Part shown: positions 7,701-15,070 of the stretch, piece after piece
Layout: every line of letters begins with the position of its first letter
How positions within the stretch are numbered: the stretch's first letter is position 1
Assembly (NCBI GenBank): GCA_030066135.1
Contig: JASJCD010000007.1
Span: 1 to 34,775, forward strand
Length of the DNA stretch: 34,775 bases
From: Desulfobacterales bacterium
GTDB lineage: Bacteria > Desulfobacterota > Desulfobacteria > Desulfobacterales > UBA5852
Direction of reading: 5' to 3'
The notes under the pieces: generated by a model
The model's database searches: none
What the model was told of the DNA's origin: nothing
What the model saw: only the letters and a program-made list of their open reading frames with translations
Program-made: the position numbers and the translations under genes

Positions 7701-10700
7701 ATCCGATTCCACGTTCATGTCGAGATTCAGCATGTCGGTCGGATAACCGGTCAGTTCACTGACGACGGACATAAGGATGGCGGCCACATTTTCGTCCGCC
7801 AGCGGAGACGCCGCGGGTGGATGCGATCGGCGCGCGGTGGGTTTTTCTTGCGCGGGCGCCTGCGGCGAGGCGCCCAGGAATGCGGCCACCTCACCCAGGG
7901 TCCGAAAACCGGCCATCGTTTCAGGTCTGGTATCCGGCAGGGACGCCAGTCGCTCCTCGAGGGTTGAAAGAATTTCAACCCGCTTGATGGAATCGATGCC
8001 CAGATCCGATTCGAGATCCATTTCCATGCCCAGCATGGACTCGGGATAGCCGGTCAGCTCGCTGACCACCTGGCGTAATACCTGTTCGGTCCCGGAGGTC
8101 GGCTGCGGATCCGGCGGCGCCGGCGCCGGTTGATCAGGGGGGGGAACCGCCACCCCTGGATTGGCGCTCGGCGGCGCGGACACCTGCACAGATGAAGGGG
8201 CCTCCGCAGGACGGGCTTCGGTGGCGTGGACCGGTTGAGCGGTTTGTCCCGGAGACGGCGGCGTTGCAAGGCGTGACAGCTGTTCCGGCGACTGCTGCCC
8301 GGCGCCCATGAGCGTCTCGGCCAGACGTCGCGTGCTGGCCATCATTTCCTGAAGCGTGCGGCTGGCCTGCTGCTGGGTTTCCAAAAATTTCTGATGCGCC
8401 GCGGTGGTCTGCTGCTGGAGGGACTGGAGGGAATGAAGCCCCTGCTGGACGAGGTTGAACGTATCCGCGAGGCGGGAATCGGAGCCGGTATTAATATTAT
8501 TCATGGTCGCTGGTGCGTCGTTAGGGTTGGGCCGGGCGCTGTCGTCTGCAGCCTGCGACGGGTCGAAGGCCACGCCCGCCGTGACGGCGGGGGGATCGTT
8601 TTCAGCGCGCGCCGGGCGGTGTTGCGGCACCGCGATGTCCACAGGGCGAGACGCGTCCGGCAGGCCGCCCGCGGCAGCGGCGCCGGCCTTTTGGTGGTTT
8701 CGGGATTTGCGAAAATTGGCGCCTGAAATGGGGATCTGCATGCGTGAACGCCGCCGGTTGCCGTTGGGGGCTTCCCATTGGGAGAAATCGACCGATGCGC
8801 CCAGAGCGGCCAGTTTCCCCAGAAGGGTTGCCAGATCTTCGATGCCGAAAGTGCGTCCGCTACCGGCATCGGTCGCCAGGGCGTGGATTGGCTGCCCCTT
8901 GAGGATCTGTCGCACGAGGCCGCTGAGAACGGTTTTGGGGCCCACTTCGATAAATATCCGCACGCCCGCCTGGTATAAATTGCTGATTTCATCTACGAAA
9001 TTGACGGGATTCAGAAGATGGTCCCCGAGGATGGCTTTGATGGCTTCAGGGTCAAGGGGATAAGGTTTTCCGGTGGTGTTGGCAAACACCTGGGTTTCAC
9101 TGGGTTCGAAGCGGGTATTCTCAAGCGCGGCCGCAAAAGGCGCCTGGGCCTCCTGCATCAATTTGCTGTGGAAGGCGGCCGCCACGGGCAGCCGGATCGT
9201 GCGGAATTTCTGGTTTTTGCAGGCGGCTTCGGCCTGGGCGATGGCCTCGACCGACCCTGAAAGGACACCCTGGCTGGGGCTGTTGCGATTGGCCAGGACG
9301 ACATCCAGATCATCGGACGCGAGCAGGGACGCCAGTTTTTCGAGCGGCGCCTTCACCGCCAGCATGGTGCCGCTGGAGGCACCGTCCGGACCGCCGGCGG
9401 CGGCCATGAGTTGTCCCCGCAGGACGGACAGGCTGTAGAGGGTCGCTTCATCGATCCAGCCCGCGCTGTAGAGAGCCGCCAGCTCGCCATAGCTGTGCCC
9501 GCACGTGAATTCCGGACGGACCCCGAAGCGGCGCAGCACTTTTTCCATGGCCACACTGACAGCGCCGATGGCCGGCTGGGCCACGGCCGTGTTGCGCAGG
9601 GCCTCTTCACGCGTTTTGGCCTGACCCGCTTCAGCGGGCGGATAGATGTAATCCGTCAGCGGGGTGTCCTGGCCGAAGTGTCCGTCGGCAGATTCCAACG
9701 CCGCCAGCGCTTCCGGGAACCAGGCGACCCAGTCCTGGCCCATGTGCAGATACTGGCTGCCCTGGCCCGGGAAGAGAAAAGCCACGGGGCCGGGTATCGG
9801 ACCCTGGCCGAAAAAACAGGACCGGCCGAACCAGAAGGGCTGGTCGCCGTGGGTCTCAAGCGCCTGGGTCGCTTCTTCGAATACCGCAGGCCAGTTCCAC
9901 ACCGGTCCGCTGTCGTCCTCTTCGCGTTGCAATACCAGTATAAGCCGGAAAGGCGCGTCGGGATCGAATGCCTGCCGCAACCGGGCCCCCAGATGGGGCA
10001 GGCCGGTCGAACCATCGGTCTCCTCCAGCGACTGCCGGGCGGCGCCAAGCGCCTGCATGAGTTCCGGCTGGGTTTCGGCCGCCAGCGCCATGATTTCGAT
10101 CGAACCATCCCAGGACACGGCGGTTCGTTCAGGCTGATATTCTTCCAGCACCATGTGAAAATTACTGCCGCCGAAACCAAAGGCGCTCACGCCGGCCCGA
10201 CGAGGCTGCGTATGGCGTCGAAACCAGGGTCGCGCGGTCTTGTTGAGGTAAAAAGGGCTGTCCTCCAAACCGATGTCCGGATCGGGCGTCTCGGCCTTGA
10301 GGGTCGGCGGCAGAATTTTATGATGCAGGGCCAGAACGGTCTTGATCAGGCCGGCCGAACCGGCTGCGGCCTTGGTATGGCCGATCATGGACTTCACCGA
10401 GCCCAGGGCGCAGTGCCGGCGGGTGCCGTCCTCATCGAAGAGCATTTTGAGGGCCTGAACTTCGATCTTGTCACCCACCCGGGTGCCGGTTCCGTGGGCT
10501 TCGATCAGATCGACCGACCGGGGTTCGACGCCGGCGGCCGTATAGGCCCGGCGCAGGGCTTTGAGCTGGCCTTCGGCCCGGGGCGCATAGATGCTCTGGG
10601 ACTTGCCGTCACTGCTGGCGCCAATGCCGCGTATGACGGCCAGAATGCGATCGCCGTCGCTTTCGGCCTCTTCCAGCCGTTTCAGGATCAGCACGCCCAC

Positions 10701-11528
10701 GCCTTCGCCCAGCACCGTACCGTCGGCATCCTGTGAAAAGGGGCGGACATCTCCGGTGGGGGAGAGAATCTGTGTGCGGGCAAAACACATGTGCATGAAG
10801 ATATCGTTGAGCGTATCGACCCCACCGGTCACAACCATGTCGCTGCGGCCGGTGTAGAGCTCCAGCAGGGCCAGATTGATGGCACTCATCGAACTGGCGC
10901 AGGCCGCATCGACCACGCAGTTCGTACCGTTCAGGTCGAGGCGGTTGCAGATGCGGCCAGCCACGACGTTGCCCAGCAGACCGGGAAAAGAATTCTCCTG
11001 CCATTCGACGTATTCATCGGCCAGCGATTCCATGACCTGACGGGCTTTGACCGGATCTACCCGGGCGTCTTTTAGTGCTTTTTTCCATTTGGGCCAGCTC
11101 AACCGCGAGCTTAAGGGGATGACCAACTCCTGGGTGCCGGTAACGCCCAGGATTACGCTGGTGCGATCACGGTCAAAGTCGACATCGCTCCCGTATCCCG
11201 CCGTTTCGAGGGCAGTTTTGGCCGCCATTAGTCCGATGAGCTGGGATGAATCCGTGGATTCGAGGTTGGACGGGGGGATGCCAAATTCCGTGGGATCGAA
11301 ATCGATCGGCGATATAAAGCCCCCGCGGCGGCAATAGACGTGGTCCTTGCGACTGGGGTCCGCATCGAAATAATCTTCCGGTGACCAATGCGAGGCCGGG
11401 ACATTCGTGATGGCGTCTTTGCCGTGATAGAGCAGATGCCAGTAGGCATGCGTTCCGGTGGCACGCGGGAAGAAGCATCCCAGACCGATGACGGCCACCG
11501 GTGTTGAACGTTGGGTATGTTTGGCCAT
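4776..11528 (-). CDS. pfaA: PfaA-type polyketide/PUFA synthase: KS-AT-ACP-ACP-ACP-KR-DH
   Basis: This 2250-residue multidomain synthase has a ketosynthase at about 8-465 (Cys210 in DAACASS, His345 in EAHGTGT, His384 in SMIGH) with the PfaA-like YFDADPS and YCRRGGFI motifs. An acyltransferase at about 583-890 has Ser679 (GHSYGE) and His787 (AAFHSK). A Pro/Ala/Gln-rich linker leads to three tandem acyl carrier domains, each with LGIDSIKR and phosphopantetheine serines at about 1180, 1281 and 1378. A ketoreductase at about 1660-1900 has GGARGV and Tyr1860 (QADYAAANE). The C-terminal PKS-type dehydratase at about 1970-2240 has His1984 in HxxxGxxxxP and a DPLVMDGAFQ motif. This order matches myxobacterial Pfa2 and PfaA. 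It would build a long acyl chain with PfaD and a PfaC partner, and needs a phosphopantetheinyl transferase not seen here. The ATG at 11528 begins MAKHTQRSTPVAVIG. Confidence 0.95.
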   Translation of the reverse strand: MAKHTQRSTPVAVIGLGCFFPRATGTHAYWHLLYHGKDAITNVPASHWSPEDYFDADPSRKDHVYCRRGGFISPIDFDPTEFGIPPSNLESTDSSQLIGLMAAKTALETAGYGSDVDFDRDRTSVILGVTGTQELVIPLSSRLSWPKWKKALKDARVDPVKARQVMESLADEYVEWQENSFPGLLGNVVAGRICNRLDLNGTNCVVDAACASSMSAINLALLELYTGRSDMVVTGGVDTLNDIFMHMCFARTQILSPTGDVRPFSQDADGTVLGEGVGVLILKRLEEAESDGDRILAVIRGIGASSDGKSQSIYAPRAEGQLKALRRAYTAAGVEPRSVDLIEAHGTGTRVGDKIEVQALKMLFDEDGTRRHCALGSVKSMIGHTKAAAGSAGLIKTVLALHHKILPPTLKAETPDPDIGLEDSPFYLNKTARPWFRRHTQPRRAGVSAFGFGGSNFHMVLEEYQPERTAVSWDGSIEIMALAAETQPELMQALGAARQSLEETDGSTGLPHLGARLRQAFDPDAPFRLILVLQREEDDSGPVWNWPAVFEEATQALETHGDQPFWFGRSCFFGQGPIPGPVAFLFPGQGSQYLHMGQDWVAWFPEALAALESADGHFGQDTPLTDYIYPPAEAGQAKTREEALRNTAVAQPAIGAVSVAMEKVLRRFGVRPEFTCGHSYGELAALYSAGWIDEATLYSLSVLRGQLMAAAGGPDGASSGTMLAVKAPLEKLASLLASDDLDVVLANRNSPSQGVLSGSVEAIAQAEAACKNQKFRTIRLPVAAAFHSKLMQEAQAPFAAALENTRFEPSETQVFANTTGKPYPLDPEAIKAILGDHLLNPVNFVDEISNLYQAGVRIFIEVGPKTVLSGLVRQILKGQPIHALATDAGSGRTFGIEDLATLLGKLAALGASVDFSQWEAPNGNRRRSRMQIPISGANFRKSRNHQKAGAAAAGGLPDASRPVDIAVPQHRPARAENDPPAVTAGVAFDPSQAADDSARPNPNDAPATMNNINTGSDSRLADTFNLVQQGLHSLQSLQQQTTAAHQKFLETQQQASRTLQEMMASTRRLAETLMGAGQQSPEQLSRLATPPSPGQTAQPVHATEARPAEAPSSVQVSAPPSANPGVAVPPPDQPAPAPPDPQPTSGTEQVLRQVVSELTGYPESMLGMEMDLESDLGIDSIKRVEILSTLEERLASLPDTRPETMAGFRTLGEVAAFLGASPQAPAQEKPTARRSHPPAASPLADENVAAILMSVVSELTGYPTDMLNLDMNVESDLGIDSIKRVEILSAIEDRLPDLAAVTPEEMADLKTLGQIAAKLAPAAGATKPTAVSARDAAPPPAGGSVAETVMAVVSDLTGYPVEMLAPEMEIESDLGIDSIKRVEILSTLEDRLPDLPSVAPETMAELKTLGQIIAHLGAADHEPPVHPPAKTPAADSPPDAAPVASTLRRVVKAVPAEITSDPRIKPPAGRRVYLTTDKAGLSHALAEALAQAGLRTVQISADILAHRDQLPDACGLIIVGDAEAETGDRNGDDQALAGHAFRLMHHLGPSLQEAARQGGAFLATVARMDGQHGFGDGSLAHPLQGALAGLAKTAALEWEGVTCRALDAASDWRDNPRIAEMVVATLLQPAAAMPVEIGLAPDWICRLALDAAAVSADAPDPIDLPDHAVVVVSGGARGVTAAAVIELARQRPLTFILLGRSDPPIDEPAWLHDLNGKRAIKEAIITHAFERETPTPQAVEAYYRRLMCNREINATLAAVAATGSTARYYDVDIGDTAKLEAVINDARLVHGPVKALIHGAGILRDRLIVEKTPEQFARVFDTKVKGLQNLLRATTEDPLGWIILFSSVAARFGNVGQADYAAANEALNKIAQSESRHRPACRIKSINWGPWDGGMVSTALKKAFARRGIPLLPLAAGTRALVSEMRAASDGAIEVVIGAEIPAPDAIPHAEAKPISKAPPEEVKITTAYQSEVSLERYPILDDHRLDGNPVVPMALIAEWLGHGALHDHPGMLLAGLEDMRLLKGIVLENDRPRPIRVLASGSDVVPEGYKVRLELHNGQTPEEGMIHCRATALVSDRFPEPPVCTIPPSLTKDDYARPPKAIYADILFHGLQLQGLRRVAASSPDGMRAEIDTAPRPSRWIKNPARNHWIADPLVMDGAFQMASLWCYEQSGKVSLPSYFSAYRQYCRRFPAGSLQAVMVTRELTPHKMIGDFYFLTPDQKVVATIHGFEAIMDAQLMQAFKPGRSHAA
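7387..8003 (-). repeat. Three tandem acyl-carrier-protein coding repeats in pfaA
   Basis: The codons for LGIDSIKRVEIL recur three times, with the repeated core starting at plus-strand positions 7387, 7678 and 7981. The spacings are 291 and 303 bases. Each unit also repeats a preceding ELTGYP or DLTGYP motif and a following KTLGQI/RTLGEV motif. ACP copy number varies among Pfa synthases and affects product yield, so the repeat may expand or contract by recombination. Confidence 0.9.
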
Positions 11529-11571
11529 ATCTATATCGATTCGATGGTAATGTTAACAGATTGAACCAGTC

Positions 11572-11600
11572 CATATAATACTAAAAGCCAGTGTTTGCAA
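11572..11600 (-). promoter_or_regulatory. Candidate pfaA promoter
   Basis: On the minus strand, TTGCAA (11595-11600) and TATATG (11572-11577) are 17 bases apart, each with 4 of 6 consensus matches. The -10 ends about 44 bases before the pfaA ATG. A TTGGTT motif (11616-11621) lies 15 bases further upstream, where an activator could bind. Confidence 0.4.
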
Positions 11601-11612
11601 GGGTTTGTTTGC

Positions 11613-11639
11613 TAAAACCAAGTTGACATATTGGTTAAA
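11613..11639. promoter_or_regulatory. Inverted repeat between pfaA and the regulator (candidate operator)
   Basis: AACCAA (11616-11621) and TTGGTT (11631-11636) form perfect inverted arms 9 bases apart. Outer bases extend partial symmetry to 7 of 9. The spacer contains TTGACA (11623-11628), the likely -35 of the regulator gene. A protein bound here could repress its own gene and act on pfaA in the other direction. Confidence 0.4.
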
Positions 11640-11649
11640 CAACTATACA
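11623..11649 (+). promoter_or_regulatory. Candidate promoter of the MerR-like regulator
   Basis: A perfect TTGACA (11623-11628) and TATACA (11644-11649) are 15 bases apart, a suboptimal spacing. The -10 ends only 8 bases before the ATG at 11658. The transcript would therefore be nearly leaderless, or the start differs. Confidence 0.3.
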
Positions 11650-11657
11650 AGCAGGAC

Positions 11658-12221
11658 ATGATTCGATTCTACTCCAGCCGGGAACTTTCCCGCCTGCTCT
11701 CCATTCCTTTGAACCGTTGGAAACGATGGTCGCGGGAGTTCCTGCCGCCCGATCCGCTGGGCGGGCTCCAATCCGGTTACGCCCGTCAGTTCAGCCCGAG
11801 CGAAGCCTTTAGCGTCTATCTGGGCGGATTTCTGGTGGCCGGCCTGGGTTTCTCGATTCCGCAGGCCCGGCAGGTGCTCAAGGAACTCAACGGTTGGATG
11901 AAAAGAAAAATTACGGACGGCCATCTCATCAGGCACTGCAGCGCCAACGGCGGCGAACAGCCTGCCCGCCAGCAATACGAGATCCATATCCTGGGCCGGG
12001 CGGTCGCGCCGACAGGCGGGAATGGTATCCTGGCCTACCGGATAAGGAAAATCGAAGCACGCCGGCAGGTGACGGACGGCCACCCGCCTCTTTGGCAGGA
12101 AACCTATACGGAAACGAGCCTCAAACCAGCAACGAATACAAACGCCGACAGTTATCCGCCGGTGCGCAGTCTCCTGGACATCACCGCACTCGCGGATCGC
12201 TTTGCCTGTCTGTTGAAATGA
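11658..12221 (+). CDS. MerR-like helix-turn-helix regulator within the pfa locus
   Basis: This 187-residue protein begins MIRFYSSRELSRLLSIPLNRWKRW in its first half-domain, a MerR-type helix-turn-helix. The wing SGYARQFSPSEAFSVYLGGFLV and a helix with SIPQARQVLKELNGWM follow. The C-terminal half has no effector domain I recognise and few Cys, so it is not a classical metal sensor. The ATG at 11658 is chosen because it starts the HTH directly, although AGGA is only one base away. A TTG at 11631 would add nine residues. The gene is the only plus-strand gene in the pfa locus: it is divergent from pfaA (129 bases between starts) and convergent with pfaD. Local control of pfa genes is inferred from position and from the shared TTGGTT motif. 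Confidence 0.75.
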   Translation: MIRFYSSRELSRLLSIPLNRWKRWSREFLPPDPLGGLQSGYARQFSPSEAFSVYLGGFLVAGLGFSIPQARQVLKELNGWMKRKITDGHLIRHCSANGGEQPARQQYEIHILGRAVAPTGGNGILAYRIRKIEARRQVTDGHPPLWQETYTETSLKPATNTNADSYPPVRSLLDITALADRFACLLK

Positions 12222-12311
12222 TGAGAAGTCCAGGGTGATTTTGCCTTGGCCCGATTGATGGGCGTCTATTGTACGGTCAGGTAGCCTCCCCGGCACGATG
12301 GCGATACGCCG

Positions 12312-13985
12312 TCAGGATGAAGCCGACAACAATGCCTGTATTTTGTGCGGCGGCAGGGGCTCGAATTTATCGATGCCTGCCGGCAGGGATACACCCTGCT
12401 GCCGCAGCGCGCCGGCGCGTGCCACCACCGACGCCCCCAGCAGCAGATTGAGGGCCACGCTGACGCATTCACGCCGCTCCGGCTTTTCCAGAAATGACCC
12501 CCGGGTCCATTGGTTGAAGGCCCCGATCGCGGGACCACACCAGATCTGATAGTCCATCTGGCGTGATGCTTCGCCGCTATTGGCCCATTTCGAGGATTTA
12601 CCCAGATAGGCCCTGAAGACCAGCGCCATTTGGTGCCGGGGATCCTGCGCCGCCCGCTCGATCTGGCGCGGATCGCGATGATTGAAGAAATCGCAGGTCT
12701 GGCGCCACTCCTCCTCAAAGGTGCACCGGAAGAAATCCCGTTCCAGAAGTGCGCGGTCCTTCGCGGGGATATCTTCCCAACGCGCGTAATGGCGGTAGAA
12801 ATCATAGAGCTTCTGTGCACGCAGAGCAAACATCGTGCCCCGCTTGAGCACCTGGACCTTGACGCCCATCTCGAACATGTCGGCCGCTGGCGCCATGGTG
12901 ACATCCGCCTGCTGGGCCTCCGCCAGCATCTGGCGCACCAGATCCGATGTGCCCGATTCGACACAGGCCTGATTGACCGTGCCCGTCAGAATGTAGTCGG
13001 CCCCCATGGCGAAGGCTGCCGAAGCCGCTTCCGGGGTTGCAATTCCGCCGGCCAGACCGACGTGAATCGGTTCGGTGTAGTTGAAACGGGCTGCGATTTC
13101 ATCCCTCAGCCCCATCATCGTGGGCAGGAGCGTCAGCGCCTGACGGTTGTCGGTATGGCCGCCCGAATCGGCCTCTGCGGTGAGATCGGATGCCACCGGC
13201 ACCGAGCGGGCCATTTCCGCCTCCGCCGCGGTGATCGATCCATCCTGAACCAGGCGGGCCAGCAGTTTTTCAGGGGCGGGCGAGAAGAATTGGCGCGCGA
13301 CCTCGACGCGGGAGACCTTGGCCACCACGCGATTGGGGCAGACGATCCGCCCCTGGGAATCGCGATGGATGCCATGCAGGCGATAACGGATCAGGGGCAG
13401 GGTGAGTCGCAGATAAGCCGCGGCGCTGATGTTGCGGACGCCGTGGCGCAGGTAGAGGTCCACCACCGCCGCTTCCATATGGGGCTCGTGCGGGCTGTGG
13501 ATGAGGTTAAAACCAAAGGGACCTTCGGGCAGCATCGTCTTGATCCGGGTGATGGCCGGTTCGATCCGGTCGGGCGTCAGGCCGGCCGCCCCGAAGAAAG
13601 CCATCATGCCGGCTTTTCCGGCGGCCGTCACCATTTCGACCGAGGTGATGCCATTGGCCATGGCCCCCATGACATAGGCATAACGCAGCCCGAAGGCATG
13701 GCGGAAAGTGGCGCTGCCCAGGCTGTGGGGTGACATTGGCGGGACCCAGGCGACCAGCGGCCAATGCGGCGGCACCGTATCGTCGCGGCTGCCGTCCTTG
13801 AAGCGCAGCACCGCCCGACCGCTGCTGGCGACCGCCAGTTGCGTCTGGTTGCGTATGAGATACAACGGGTTCGCGACCTGCAGGAGGGCTGCTTCCAGGG
13901 CATAGCGCCCCTCCTGAGGGGCTTCATCCTGCTCAGGCTGCCAGGTGCCGATGGCTGTGGTCATGGCCGGAATAATAGCTTGCAT
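12312..13985 (-). CDS. pfaD: PfaD-type trans-acting enoyl reductase
   Basis: This 557-residue protein belongs to the PfaD/PfaD-like branch of the 2-nitropropane dioxygenase-type FMN TIM barrels. It shows VMGAMANGITSVEMVTAAG near residue 110 and GFNLIHSPHEP near 160. The flavin phosphate-binding region GLAGGIATPEAASAAFAMGADYILTG is split by a few residues from NQACVESGTSD, and the PfaD-specific C-terminus carries FNQWTRGSF. In Pfa systems this separate subunit reduces enoyl intermediates bound to the PfaA ACPs. Its presence shows that the locus can make at least partly saturated chains. The ATG at 13985 has GGA 8 bases upstream; a second ATG at 13964 has no ribosome site. It lies downstream of xerD on the same strand with its own candidate promoter, and faces the regulator gene tail-to-tail. 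Confidence 0.95.
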   Translation of the reverse strand: MQAIIPAMTTAIGTWQPEQDEAPQEGRYALEAALLQVANPLYLIRNQTQLAVASSGRAVLRFKDGSRDDTVPPHWPLVAWVPPMSPHSLGSATFRHAFGLRYAYVMGAMANGITSVEMVTAAGKAGMMAFFGAAGLTPDRIEPAITRIKTMLPEGPFGFNLIHSPHEPHMEAAVVDLYLRHGVRNISAAAYLRLTLPLIRYRLHGIHRDSQGRIVCPNRVVAKVSRVEVARQFFSPAPEKLLARLVQDGSITAAEAEMARSVPVASDLTAEADSGGHTDNRQALTLLPTMMGLRDEIAARFNYTEPIHVGLAGGIATPEAASAAFAMGADYILTGTVNQACVESGTSDLVRQMLAEAQQADVTMAPAADMFEMGVKVQVLKRGTMFALRAQKLYDFYRHYARWEDIPAKDRALLERDFFRCTFEEEWRQTCDFFNHRDPRQIERAAQDPRHQMALVFRAYLGKSSKWANSGEASRQMDYQIWCGPAIGAFNQWTRGSFLEKPERRECVSVALNLLLGASVVARAGALRQQGVSLPAGIDKFEPLPPHKIQALLSASS

Positions 13986-14023
13986 ATCGGATTTCCACGG
14001 TTTGCGGGGCTAAAAATGGCGCA

Positions 14024-14052
14024 ACTTAATGCAAACCAAATCGGGCTGTCAA
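14024..14052 (-). promoter_or_regulatory. Candidate pfaD promoter with TTGGTT in the spacer
   Basis: On the minus strand, a perfect TTGACA (plus 14047-14052) is followed after 17 bases by TTAAGT (14024-14029), a weak -10. The spacer contains TTGGTT (plus 14034-14039), the motif shared with the other pfa promoters. A protein binding there would affect RNA polymerase directly. Confidence 0.4.
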
Positions 14053-14066
14053 CAACCACCCGCCGG

Positions 14067-14987
14067 TCAGCCGCGTGGATGGTACCGGCGGTGGACGGCT
14101 TTCAGGCGCTCGGCGGTCACATGGGTATAAATCTGGGTGGTGGCAATGTCCGCGTGCCCCAGCATGACCTGGACGGCCCGCAGGTCGGCCCCGCCTTCCA
14201 GGAGATGGCTGGCAAAGGAATGGCGAATCGTGTGGGGGCTGATGTTGTAGGTGATCCCTGATTGCAGGGCGTATCTCTTGATAAGCTTCCAGAAACCCTG
14301 CCGCGTCATGGGACGCCCCTGCCGGGCCACAAAGACATACGGACTGGTCCGGTGCTTCAGGAGAATTGGGCGGCCGTCGTCCAGGTAGACCTGAAGCACG
14401 GCCTGCGCACTGCGGCCGATGGGGACGATCCTTTCCTTGGCCCCCTTGCCGACCACCCGCACGAAACCCGCTTCCAGATTAAGGTGGTTGAGCGCCAGGG
14501 CCACCAGTTCGCTGACCCGCAGTCCGGCGGCGTAGAGCAGTTCGAGCATGGCCGCATCGCGCTTCCCTTTCGGCCGGTTGACATCCGGCGCGGCCAGCAG
14601 GCGGCGGATATCGTCGACCGGGGCGACGGAGGGCAGATGCAGACCGGCTTTGGGAAGTTCGATCAGGCGGGTCGGATCGCTGGTGGTGATTTTTTCCTGG
14701 TGCAGAAAGCGGAAGAAACCTCGCAAGGCAACCAGATGCCGGGCACGGGAGCGGGCCTCGAGCCCATTGCGCCGCAGATCGATGAGGTACTTGAGAATGA
14801 CCGCCGGGTCGGTCTCGTTGTAGCGCTGAAGTCCCTCGTCCCGAAAAAAGGCCGCAAAGCGCATGAGGTCCCGCCCGTAAGCTTCCCGCGTTCGGGGGGC
14901 CAGGCCCTTTTCAACGGTCAGGTAGACGAGATAGCGCTCGATCGGCTCGTCCAGGTGGTCAGGTGCCATGGGAATGGATCTGGACAT
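14067..14987 (-). CDS. xerD: Site-specific tyrosine recombinase XerD
   Basis: This 306-residue protein has the usual XerC/XerD length. The N-terminal SAM-like DNA-binding domain (about 10-105) begins IERYLVYLTVEKGLAPRT. The catalytic domain carries Arg157 (AAGLRVSEL), Lys181 (GKGAKER), His252 and Arg255 (HTIRHSFASHLLEGG), His278 (LGHADI) and the nucleophile Tyr287 (TTQIYTHV). The full set suggests an active enzyme that resolves chromosome dimers at dif together with XerC and FtsK. XerD is a better fit than XerC by general feel only. The ATG at 14987 has GAAGGG 5 bases upstream and is preferred to an in-frame codon at 15068. It follows the M24 peptidase gene by 83 bases on the same strand, so the two may be co-transcribed. 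Nothing suggests that it belongs to a mobile element. Confidence 0.92.
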   Translation of the reverse strand: MSRSIPMAPDHLDEPIERYLVYLTVEKGLAPRTREAYGRDLMRFAAFFRDEGLQRYNETDPAVILKYLIDLRRNGLEARSRARHLVALRGFFRFLHQEKITTSDPTRLIELPKAGLHLPSVAPVDDIRRLLAAPDVNRPKGKRDAAMLELLYAAGLRVSELVALALNHLNLEAGFVRVVGKGAKERIVPIGRSAQAVLQVYLDDGRPILLKHRTSPYVFVARQGRPMTRQGFWKLIKRYALQSGITYNISPHTIRHSFASHLLEGGADLRAVQVMLGHADIATTQIYTHVTAERLKAVHRRYHPRG

Positions 14988-15070
14988 GCGGCCCTTCGCA
15001 ATCCTTTCAACCCATCGCTGGGGCGATCGCGTCTTCCCGGCAATCCGGGAAATGCGCACCGCCAGCAATC

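Noticed and set aside
9411-10736. Long plus-strand open frame (441 codons) inside pfaA
   Set aside because: It is antisense to the KS and AT domains of pfaA and shows no motif of its own.
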